This document shows, piece by piece, positions 49,020 through 59,039 of a DNA stretch of 64,000 bases. Each line of letters begins with the position of its first letter. Position 1 is the stretch's first letter. Source of the DNA: Paralvinella palmiformis (lineage: Eukaryota; Annelida; Polychaeta; Terebellida; Alvinellidae). The translations under genes were made by a program, and so were the position numbers. The stretch is from the NCBI GenBank assembly GCA_025642065.1, contig JAODUP010000150.1:731001-795000 (forward strand), given 5' to 3'. The notes below the pieces were generated by a model. The model was given only the letters and a program-made list of their open reading frames with translations. It was not told the DNA's origin and did no database searches.

Positions 49020-49891
49020 TTTAAATGTTCTGTCACCATAAGTACCTGTTTTAGCCCTTAGAATCAAAACAATAAAATAACCGAATCGATGGATGTTAGA
49101 GTTTTTCTTTGTTGATACCTATTCAAGATGTCCAGTATATATCTGTCTATGTAGGAATTTGTGTGTGTGTTTGTGGGAGGAGGGGGTTATGTGTGCGTGT
49201 GTGCCCGCGCGCGCATGCGCGCATCAGGATTAAACACTACGCACGATAATTATCAGTTAACCAGTGCAGGTTCTTCAATACATCTGTGATGTGGCTTACC
49301 CTGATATACTGGTTATTACCCTCGTGTTTTATACATATCTTACCAGTCTTTACCCTGGTGTTTTGTACTCATCTTACAAGTCACTCAGTTAATATTGATC
49401 TACCTGACAACCTCTCGATTTATAAGGAATTTCCTTACTTCTGAGGCTTTAAAAAACGTCTGAAATATGAAGTTTATGTGTTGTATCGTTTACTTCATAA
49501 TTCCACCAATCTTCTTCAATATTTGCAAAATGCTCGAGTTCAAATACAAAAATAAAATATAATGATATAATTCTAATATTAAAATCTTCATTATGTTCAC
49601 AACTGACAGAACATTAGATTATAAATGAAATTATACTGTTAAAGCAATGAATGAATTAATGAAATCGAATATAATTTAATAGACAAACTGGATATTATAT
49701 TGTTGTGTTCGTTAATATGTGACTTAATATGAGAAGATATGTTATATAGAGGTCAACAAAGTCCTGGAGTATATCAGACAGGTGTACTAAGGTAAAGGGA
49801 CAGGTTTTTAGGTATGACAGACAAGGAGCAGATATGTTAACATAAATATTTAATATGTAATTATATTTATGGATACGACATTAAAAAGGCA
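49020..49891. other. Non-coding stretch
   Basis: AT-rich, with a short GCGCGCGCATGCGCGC Z-DNA-like alternating tract near 49207-49222. No gene was seen. Confidence 0.45.
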
Positions 49892-49892
49892 T

Positions 49893-49965
<73 letters not shown>
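49892..49965. repeat. (TA)n microsatellite
   Basis: About 74 bp of pure TA. Confidence 0.97.
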
Positions 49966-49966
<1 letters not shown>

Positions 49967-50010
49967 TCCTAAACTTGTATTTTGTGAGGTATTTTTCGAT
50001 ATGGGAGACT

Positions 50011-50056
50011 ACTGTGGGGTATTTTTAAATTGTGAGGTATATATAATACCCCACAG
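50011..50056. repeat. Perfect 13-bp inverted repeat (hairpin)
   Basis: ACTGTGGGGTATT at 50011-50023 is the exact reverse complement of AATACCCCACAGT at 50044-50056, with a 20-nt loop. Confidence 0.85.
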
Positions 50057-50523
50057 TTAGAAGTGTTTCTTCAACATCGTGAAGGTCCCTTGAACTATTT
50101 GAGTCACATGTTCACAACACTGTTTTATATCGAAATTATTTTTGTAGTCAGTCAATGGTGCCCCCTGGCAAAGTATTCCCGCTTAGCGTTTCTGGATTAG
50201 CATGTTCCACAGCTCCACTGCTTAATACAGACCAGAGCCCTATGACCTATATTAAAGACGCAGCCTAGCAGCCATATGCTGGCCCCCAGCCGCTGGTAAT
50301 CAGCCACCTTTTCAGTGTTAAATGGCTTAACATTAAGCTACTATTATCTGTGTGTAATATTTTAGGGTACTACTAAATATTCATACTTCAAAATATCATG
50401 TGTAGATTTAAACCAGTTAGGCTAAAAATTAGTTTTTAAAGTGGAGACAGGTCCAGGACCCGTCAGCCGATGGCGGATTTCGAGGTGCGAGGTGGAGCGC
50501 GACTTTACTTGTATAAAGCTTAT
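50057..50523. other. GC-richer unassigned block
   Basis: 50150-50340 is clearly more GC-rich than its surroundings (CCCCCTGGCAAAGTATTCCC, GGCCCCCAGCCGCTGGTAAT). It has no reading frame of interest and may be an old repeat copy. Confidence 0.3.
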
Positions 50524-50645
50524 TAACACTGATCTCTAATAACATGTATTAAATCTCAGTTAGCAATAGACGTATTAACCGAATATTTCAGGTTATATAC
50601 ATATTACCTGATTATAGAGATTAACTGTAGGATATATAGGTCAGT
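50524..50645. mobile_element. Decayed relative of the MITE at 53116
   Basis: CTCAGTTAGCAATAGACGTA, then ATATTTCAGGT and GAGATTAACTGTAGGATATA, align with the interior and right end of 53116-53264. The left inverted repeat is not recognisable. Confidence 0.55.
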
Positions 50646-51051
50646 GAGTCTGCCGGCCTCAAAAGTATGATACAAAATATTTTTCTAAACTTGAGTTGCA
50701 GGCGGCTTTTCAATCATACACCAAGCAAAAACTAAGTTTTATTATTGTATATCACATGCCGCAATCAAAACCATTTCTAATACCTAGCTATAGGTAGTAT
50801 TTCGTAGTATTTCGATACCTAGGCTAACGGCACGCCATACATTGAAGGGAAATCTTTTACTGGCGCCATATTAAATCTAGCCTTTCTACGTGTAAGACTG
50901 TCTGCCACGTGCTTTTCCTTGAACTCACTTGACGATTTTGGGGGTTTCTAGTAGGTGATATCCTTTAAAGCCCACCTTAAACATATATTTATTTGCGCTT
51001 ATTAAGTTAATGCTTGGTATAGGTTGGTTAAGCAATAATGTTTATTTTTAA

Positions 51052-51290
51052 CTATTTTCGGTGGTGATATAGATTTTGATGGTTCGCCCAGTGTCTTTCT
51101 AGCCTATTGTTGAATGCATTCAGTAAGCGTGCCATGACAACTGCCTCAGGTAATCCATTCCAGGATCTACAAATAATATGTCTAAAAACTAGAAGAGTTT
51201 TAAAATATAATTATTATTTATCTGTAAAAGTAACCTAGAACAGGTGTGTTTTTAGATTTTAGGTTATTCTTATAACTTATTCTATTGAAG
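51052..51290 (-). mobile_element. LINE ORF2 C-terminus fragment
   Basis: Minus strand frame from about 51215 to the stop near 51052: RSWNGLPEAVVMARLLNAFN NRLERHW, a common C-terminal signature (WN.LPE.VV.A...NAF.NRLD.HW). The adjoining 51165-51290 resembles the 3' part of the LINE at 43191-43330, so two LINE families may be joined here. Confidence 0.65.
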
Positions 51291-52030
51291 GAACAGTTCG
51301 ACTTCATTTCAAATGTTCAGGACTAATACAAATTATATGCTCACACCAATTAAAAATAATGTCACATTGTGAACACGATCAACCACATGTTAAATAATCC
51401 CATTTAAATTACTTGTTAATTGACTCTTAATGGTACTTAAATGACTAAAGAACAGTTTTGTGACATTCCTTAAGAAGATTGTTTTCTACTGTTATAACAA
51501 GAAGCATCTACCGAGCCGTCAGATTTACAATATATGTAAATGAACAGACAACCGAGTGAGCTAGTAGTAGTTAGGTTGAGCACAGGTGCAGGTAAGGTCA
51601 CGGAGATGGCCAGAATATCTCGGTCCTGACTCGATAGCTAATAATGAAAGCAGGGTATCTCATTGTCAATGAGTCTGATCACTAACTGATGACGCTCCGA
51701 CTGATTATGATGAAAGCATGCTGTATAAGATATTGTGATATTTTTAATACTTTCTTTAAGGGGTGGCAACTTAAACTCAGATTATCATTTTAACCACTGC
51801 TTCTCCTACTTGAATGTCAGCCAACACAACCATCTTACATACCTTATATGAAAATACGTCTTAATCCGATAATTTTCCTATTTCAGTGTAAAATATTGTA
51901 TTAGCTCGAAAATAGGTGAACACTAATTCGTATTCCCATCGTAACCAAACTATACAAACGCGTACATTAGAGATATATCTTCCCTCAGAAAAAGTATCAG
52001 AGTTTAAAAGAATCCAAGACCAAACCTCAC
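51291..52030. other. Non-coding stretch
   Basis: The start (GAAGGAACAGTTCGACTTCA TTTCAAATGT) faintly resembles the TIR element at 34962. Otherwise no feature was recognised. Confidence 0.35.
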
Positions 52031-52039
52031 AGGACAAAA

Positions 52040-52446
52040 TACTACAGTACGAAATCTACCCGGACATAATCCCACAGTACAAAATATAACAGGACATAAT
52101 CCCACAGTACAAAATATAACAGGACATAATCCCACAGTACAAAATATAACAGGACATAATCCCACAGTACAAAATATAACAGGACATAATCCCACAGTAC
52201 AAAATATAACAGGACATAATCCCACAGTACAAAATATAACAGGACATAATCCCACAGTACAAAATATAACAGGACATAATCCCACAGTACAAAATATAAC
52301 AGGACATAATCCCACAGTACAAAATATAACAGGACATAATCCCACAGTACAAAATATAACAGGACATAATCCCACAGTACAAAATATAACAGGACATAAT
52401 CCCACAGTACAAAATATAACAGGACATAATCCCACAGTACAAAATA
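52040..52446 (+). repeat. 30-bp minisatellite, 12 identical copies plus flanking variants
   Basis: The unit ATAATCCCACAGTACAAAAT plus ATAACAGGAC repeats without any change across 52078-52437, with diverged units at each end. The 30-bp period keeps all three minus-strand frames open, giving 133-178-residue repeats that are artefacts. The homogeneity indicates a very recent expansion. Confidence 0.97.
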
Positions 52447-52454
52447 AAACAGGA

Positions 52455-52840
52455 CATATATAGATGGGAAATTGTCAGGTATATATAGGTGGGAAATTGT
52501 AAGGTATATATAGATGGGAAATTGTGAGGTATATATAGATATATGTACCGGTAGGGGGGATATTGAGGTTGGAATCATGTAGTATGAATTCCTGTTTTTA
52601 ATTTCTGTTAGGTTGAGAGTTAGATTATTAGCATGAAATGAAGATATAAAGATGGAACATTGTGGAATATATATAGATGAATATTGTTGGGAGTATAAGA
52701 CTTTGATATTTATTTCTATATTATTTGTGAGGTATATATAGATGGGAAATTGTGAGGTATATATAGATGGGAAATTGTGAGGTATATATAGATGGGAAAT
52801 TGTGAGGTATATATAGATGGGAAATTGTGAGGTATAATTG
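52455..52840 (+). repeat. 25-bp degenerate repeat (GGTATATATAGATGGGAAAT TGTGA)
   Basis: Three copies at 52455-52530 and about five at 52725-52835, with loosely related sequence (GGGTATATATAG...ATTGTG) running on to about 53110. Confidence 0.85.
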
Positions 52841-53115
52841 TGGGGGGATACATATGCATGAGTTTTGGTTAGGTATATATTAATGAAAATTAGTAGGGTA
52901 TATGTTTATAAGATTGTGCCATATGGGATTTTCTGAGTTGTAAATAGCCTGGGATAATATGGGGTATATATAGATAGGATATTGTGGGGCATATATAGGT
53001 CGGTTATTGTAGGGTAATTACAGATGTATTGTCATGGGGCATATATAAATGGGATATTCTGGGGTTTATAATTGATGAGATATTGCGTGGTATATATGGA
53101 TGTGAGTTAATGGGA

Positions 53116-53264
53116 TATATATGTTACAGTTAACCTGTATAATCGAGTAATGTGCATATTACCCGAACTGTTCAGGTAATCTCTATTAATTCTCAGTTAG
53201 CAATAGAAATATTACCTGAAAATTTCAGCTAATATGATTATACAGATTAACTGTAACATATATA
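53116..53264. mobile_element. MITE-like palindromic element with about 28-bp TIRs
   Basis: The left end TATATGTTACAGTTAACCTG (with TATAATC following, to 53144) matches the reverse complement of the right end 53236-53264 at all but one position. Length is about 149 bp and there is no ORF. A related copy lies at 50524-50645. Confidence 0.75.
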
Positions 53265-53427
53265 CAGTTCTGAGTTATTGTGTGATATAAATAAATTATG
53301 GGGTATTATATATACTCACCAGGTGGCAGCAACATCGCAAACTCTATATACATTCATATACCTCACAGCCATGGATTTGACAATACCCCATACATATGTT
53401 TAATTACTGATACCCCACAAATGAAAA

Positions 53428-53431
<4 letters not shown>

Positions 53432-53512
<81 letters not shown>
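53432..53512. repeat. (TA)n microsatellite, about 80 bp
   Basis: Pure TA run. A second (TA)n/(GT)n tract follows at 53583-53640. Confidence 0.97.
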
Positions 53513-53515
<3 letters not shown>

Positions 53516-53582
53516 TTCTCTGTGTGGGGGTGACTTGGCATGTATAAGTATTTGTGCTGAAGTTTGTATGCCTCTATGGTTG

Positions 53583-53628
<46 letters not shown>

Positions 53629-54139
53629 CGTATGTGTGTGTGCATGAATGAGAGAGATAGAGAGAAACATGGTGTGTATATATGAGTATGTGTGCTGATA
53701 TGTTATGCGTGTCTTTCTCAGGTGCTCCCCTCGTGTATAATAACAACAGACATATTGACTGGCCTCACATCAACATCATTTATAAAGTAATAAGTTAATG
53801 ACAAATAATATTATTATTACTTAGATTTATTGCTGAGTGAAGTTAGAGGTGATTTCTGGGCGACAACGGTCACATGAAAATACCACATGGAAGATAACGT
53901 CCATTTCACATCCCCAGTTACCACAACCTTATCCGTAGTAGGGATTCTACCTTTCATGCCTGGGTATGGACAGCTGGAACATAAAACTGGCAGAGTTTAG
54001 TGCAGATAGGGGCTCCATCAATATAAGAACCAGCCAGTTTGTGTCTAACTTACTACAGCATTATGTCCCTTGGATGAAAATCATTCATTATAATTGACTC
54101 TGAAATATTGCTCCAAGAAAATATAGAGACTTCATGTTA

Positions 54140-54310
54140 TGAAAATCTAATAAATGCTAGAATGAAAACAACTGTGTCTTCTATAATTTTAGGCGAAACT
54201 GTAGAACTTCAAGCTGGTCTGTAATTCTATCTTCAGCATATTAAAGTTCAAGATGTTTTTATTCCTGGCTTTACAAGTGCAGCTTTCTTGGGTTTACCGT
54301 GATTAGTCTT
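54140..54310 (-). mobile_element. LINE RT fragment related to the 43-kb element
   Basis: On the minus strand, AALVKPGIKTS is followed by NYRPA.SSTVSPKIIED, the RT entry motif with stops. At nucleotide level 54200-54290 resembles 44262-44345 (GGTCTGTAATT, then TTTTACAAG(G/T)GCAGCTTTC). It is a small relic. Confidence 0.5.
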
Positions 54311-54329
54311 AGTTGTGAAATGTAGTAAA

Positions 54330-55129
54330 CTATAGTTTTGGTTTAAGATAAACATGTTCTGTATATTTGGTATCAAGGTAAACCTCAATCTAAAGGACCT
54401 TTCATTTTAGTTCTTTAAATTCTGTAATAATTTCTTTTAACATCACCCCCTCCCCCTACTTTATATTTGTAATCAAATACATTACGTCACCCACATTATA
54501 GAAAACTTAGATTACATGTCTTGATGTCAACATGGCAAAAACGTAAAGTTTTTGACAGTAAATAGTAAATGATGTTTATAACAATGTTATGTCGTAATAA
54601 TTTCCGATAAATATTCTTTAAGATGATGATAAATATTTAGTGATGTTATACCTCGTCTAAAAACAACAAAACCATTTTTATTTATCAATCTTCTTCAAAA
54701 ACACGAAGATATAAGGATATGATATTCCATGGTGTAGAAAATAAATAACATGTCCAGTTAATGGAAAACTGACTTTTTGTCTGTTTGAGACAGTAGCGCA
54801 AATATACATTAGATCACGTGACACGCCAAAGTGCTTTTACCTCGCCGCAGAAATGTCACTTCCGGTTGACAGAGTGAAATAGCACTTCATGACATTTAGA
54901 AGACAATTTATTTCGTTATTTGATCAATTAAGTTTTCACCATCACAAAAAGATAGATCAAAGGAAATTGTCGTTTTATTGAAAATAAAATCAATCTTCTG
55001 AGTATCGTCTTTCAACGGCCAGATTCTTGTCTTTAATTGATTGATTGATTGATTGATTGACCATCTTTCGTTTCAGGATTTATGATCATGAAACAGGGAT
55101 AGCGGACGAAAGTGCGAACATTTATTTCC
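54330..55129. other. Non-coding stretch
   Basis: AT-rich sequence with (ATTG)n near 55034-55057. No gene was recognised. Confidence 0.4.
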
Positions 55130-55427
55130 ATTGTGGTCCCTTTTACTGAGTTGTTGTTCAAAGCTCCTCCCCCACCACCCACTCACAAGGGAGCAATACT
55201 GAAAGATGGAGCCGAAATACCCCAAGAGTGGTCATTGCCAGTGTATTAAGTACGTCCCCAGTGGGGTCCTTAACTTCCGCCTTTTTAATTAATTCAGTGG
55301 AGACGGAAGTGCCATTTAACGTAGTCACCCACCCACGATTTGGTGACACGAGAAATTAATCGATGGAAAAGTTTTGACCTCTTGATGGGAAGTACACGAC
55401 GTGCTTAACCGCTAGACCAACGGAGCT
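55130..55427 (-). mobile_element. Probable tRNA-derived SINE
   Basis: On the minus strand the end at about 55425 reads GCTCCGTTGGTCTAGCGGTT AAGCACGTCG, a tRNA-like head with a good A box. The B box (about 55375) is weak. The body is GC-richer than its neighbours and includes GGACCCCACTGGGGACGTAC. It is a different family from the SINEs at 8633 and 61207. The 63-residue frame inside is not considered a gene. Confidence 0.55.
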
Positions 55428-56529
55428 GACTACGACCGTATTAAGCTAACTGAAGGATGTTCATTTCACCTGACCCCAGGACTCCAAAGTAATATATCTT
55501 GTGAATAAATTATATTTCACGAAAAATATATGAGATATGATCAATGGTGACTGCTATATGTTTTCAAATGATGTTATACTGTCAATCATATACCCATTGT
55601 AAGATAACGTGGATGGGCAATAATCAAGGCTAATATATGACAATAAAATATGAAACAGTAATAAGCTTAATGATAGACTCGAATCTACAGCCCACTGGTT
55701 TGTGTCACTACAAAAATACTAATCACAAACTGCTATCTTTGTCAAACCTTGTTTATATATGAGTCAATATTTACTGGGAATTATAGATGACTAAAGGTAA
55801 CATTTAATATTTACTTGGAATTATAATTATTTTTCGTTGGAAATATTACATGACATTAGTTCGCTTACCAAGCTTCTCACAACTATCCAAAGACTTTTAA
55901 CTTTTATGTATTTCCAGATGTTACATATGTCCAGATGTTATATAAATATCCAGATGTCATATACGTTCAGATGTCATATATGTCCAAGTGTTAGATTCTA
56001 TCACCTGTTAGATTGTCTGCGTGATTACCTCTTATTCATTCACATTGTTTACTCGTTGTCTACTCATCACTCATCAGTTTGTTTGTCTCTCTTTTAGATT
56101 TTATCGACCTCTTCATGTCTGTAAATATATCATTTAATCGACTCGATATATTCTTAATGATAAGCAAAATCATTATTTATATAGTATCAGAAGTAGCGTC
56201 AAACTCTATTATTGTCATAACGTATTTATAGACTATTCACCACGAAAATTAATAATCGAATGTAAATGAGTCTCCTTAGGTTAGTTTACATAATACACTA
56301 ATTTAAATTACGTTATGATAGTTTTATTTATTTTATTATATTAATATTCTTTCAAACTTTTTATCCATATTTGAATCATTCTTTGAAAGAAATCTAACTA
56401 TTTATTTAAATACCGAAAATAAAACACAAAACTTATAATCCCTTAAATGACCTTTTATAAAAATATATTTATTATGTCATAGTTGGGAAAATGTGAGTAT
56501 TAAAAATGATTGAACTAAAGCGAACACTA
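55428..56529. other. Non-coding stretch
   Basis: A few degenerate CCAGATGT(T/C)ATAT repeats occur at 55914-55992. No gene was recognised. Confidence 0.45.
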
Positions 56530-57331
56530 AGATTATAGCTTTAACTAGCTATAAAATAGCTTTAACTAGCTATAATATAGCTTTAACTAGCTATAATATA
56601 GCTTTAACTAGCTATAATATAGCTTTAACTAGCTATAATATAGCTTTAACTAGCTATAATATAGCTTTAACTAGCTATAATATAGCTTTAACTAGCTATA
56701 ATATAGCTTTAACTAGCTATATTATAGCTTTAACTAGCTATATTATAGCTTTAACTAGCTATAATATAGCTTTAACTAGCAATAATATAGCTTTAACTAG
56801 CTATAATATAGCTTTAACTAGCTATAATATAGCTTTAACTAGCTATATTATAGCTTTAACTAGCTATAATATAGCTTTAACTAGCAATAATATAGCTTTA
56901 ACTAGCTATAATATAGCTTTAACTAGCTATAATATAGCTTTAACTAGCTATAATATAGCTTTAACTAGCAATAATATAGCTTTAACTAGCTATAATATAG
57001 CTTTAACTAGCTATAATATAGCTTTAACTAGCAATAATATAGCTTTAACTAGCTATAATATAGCTTTAACTAGCTATATTATAGCTTTAACTAGCTATAA
57101 TATAGCTTTAACTAGCAATAATATAGCTTTAACTAGCTATAATATAGCTTTAACTAGCTATAATATAGCTTTAACTAGCTATAATATAGCTTTAACTAGC
57201 TATAATATAGCTTTAACTAGCAATAATATAGCTTTAACTAGCAATAATATAGCTTTAACTAGCTATAATATAGCTTTAACTAGCTATAATGTAGCTTTAA
57301 CTAGCTATAATATAGCTTTAACTAGCTATAA
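56530..57331. repeat. 21-bp palindromic minisatellite, block 1
   Basis: About 38 units built on ATAGCTTTAACTAGCTATA. Variants (CAATAATATAG, CTATATTATAG) recur in patterns, showing multi-unit duplications. Each unit contains TAGCT and AGCTA arms that pair. Confidence 0.97.
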
Positions 57332-57443
57332 AGGGTTATTCATGTCTCTAGATTGTGTAGTCCAATATGATTTACTCTGGATGTACTAATTGTAAGAAAC
57401 ATACTACAGGAAAAGATAAAAATAACACACAGAGGCATCCAAA
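57332..57443. repeat. Spacer copy 1 (duplicated at 58070-58182)
   Basis: From AAGGGTTATTCATGTCTCTA onward the sequence equals 58070-58182. Its last 35 bp lacks single bases relative to the second copy (AAAAATAAC for AAAAAGTAAC, GAGGCATCC for GAGGACATCCC) and then re-enters the array. Confidence 0.85.
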
Positions 57444-58069
57444 AGCTTTAACTAGCTATAATTATAGCTTTAACTAGCTATAATATAGCTTTAACTAGCT
57501 ATAATATAGCTTTAACTAGCAATAATATAGCTTTAACTAGCTATAATATAGCTTTAACTAGCTATAATATAGCTTTAACTAGCTATAATATAGCTTTAAC
57601 TAGCTATAATATAGCTTTAACTAGCTATAATATAGCTTTAACTAGCTATAATATAGCTTTAACTAGCTATAATATAGCTTTAACTAGCTATAATATAGCT
57701 TTAACTAGCTATAATATAGCTTTAACTAGCTATAATATAGCTTTAACTAGCTATAATATAGCTTTAACTAGCTATAATATAGCTTTAACTAGCTATAATA
57801 TAGCTTTAACTAGCTATAATATAGCTTTAACTAGCTATAATATAGCTTTAACTAGCTATAATATAGCTTTAACTAGCTATAATATAGCTTTAACTAGCTA
57901 TAATATAGCTTTAACTAGCTATAATATAGCTTTAACTAGCAATAATATAGCTTTAACTAGCTATAATATAGCTTTAACTAGCTATAATATAGCTTTAACT
58001 AGCAATAATATAGCTTTAACTAGCTATAATATAGCTTTAACTAGCTATAATGTAGCTTTAACTAGCTAT
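57444..58069. repeat. 21-bp palindromic minisatellite, block 2
   Basis: Same unit as block 1, about 30 copies. The final seven units and the variant order before the spacer match the end of block 1. Confidence 0.97.
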
Positions 58070-58182
58070 AAAGGGTTATTCATGTCTCTAGATTGTGTAG
58101 TCCAATATGATTTACTCTGGATGTACTAATTGTAAGAAACATACTACAGGAAAAGATAAAAAGTAACACACAGAGGACATCC

Positions 58183-59039
58183 CAAAACACCGACTGGAAG
58201 CCATATTTATGGAATCCTGACACACGGGAAGAACAAGTTTTTAAATCTAGAAGTAGTGATCATTAACAGCCTCCATGTGATGTTGATAATGACACTCAAA
58301 TGATAATATGGTAGACATCCAAGTATGTGTGAAGGCTGACGAATATTGAAGAAGACAAGACACTATCAGGAAAAATACCCCCCCCCCCCTGTACTAACGA
58401 ACTCGGGATAATAAAGACTAGTTGTAGTCCTACATTTCTAATGATCTCAGGATAATAAAGACTAGTTGTAATCCTACTGTTCTAATGATCTCAGGATACT
58501 GATCCTTTACTCTGATTTAATTGACATGTTTGTGTAAGACATTGTATAGTCTGTGTAAGCTTTTGCAAATGATATGCAAAATAATGTGAACTCTGTGTAG
58601 AGTTTTGTGAACTCTGTACAATATTGTGAACTCCATGTAAAATATTGTGAACTCTGTGTAAAACATATTGTATTTTGTCCATTATTAGGACACTCTACTG
58701 ACGCATCAAACCTCCATGTTGTGAGTTCAAATCCGACGTATATTTATGTTTGATGAATGTTTCCTTAAACAGGTGTTTCATTCATAACAACTTAACACCT
58801 TTATATTGTTACAGATTTAGGGTAATTTTGAAATGGTGTGAGATTTTATTATAGTATTGAGTTTATCATTACAAATTATAAATTATAAGAAAACTCTTAC
58901 GAAATTTGCTTCATCATTGCTATATTTCTGAAATAGATACACCAGAAAATGGCTACAGAAAAGAATTATAGTAAGAAAGAAATATATTTTTGTAGGTACA
59001 ATTGATAATATTAAATATTATTATTAATTTGGTTATATA
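58183..59039. other. Non-coding stretch with one dispersed repeat copy
   Basis: 58264-58362 aligns with 33508-33612 (CAGCCTCCATGTGATGTTGA TAATGACACTCAAATGATAA). A C-run lies at 58379-58390, followed by a twice-repeated segment AGGATAATAAAGACTAGTTG (58406 and 58450), and degenerate TGTGAACTCTGTGTA repeats run 58586-58670. No gene was seen. Confidence 0.5.

Noticed and set aside
48538..49020. Three overlapping 136-160-residue repeat proteins
   Set aside because: They arise because the minisatellite period (24 bp) is divisible by three and lacks stops. All strands and frames are equally open.
52040..52446. CRISPR-like array of 30-bp repeats
   Set aside because: Units are contiguous with no unique spacers, and the context is eukaryotic.
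52004..52578. 133-178-residue repeat ORFs on the minus strand
   Set aside because: Artefact of the 30-bp tandem array. All three frames stay open with no start or splice support.
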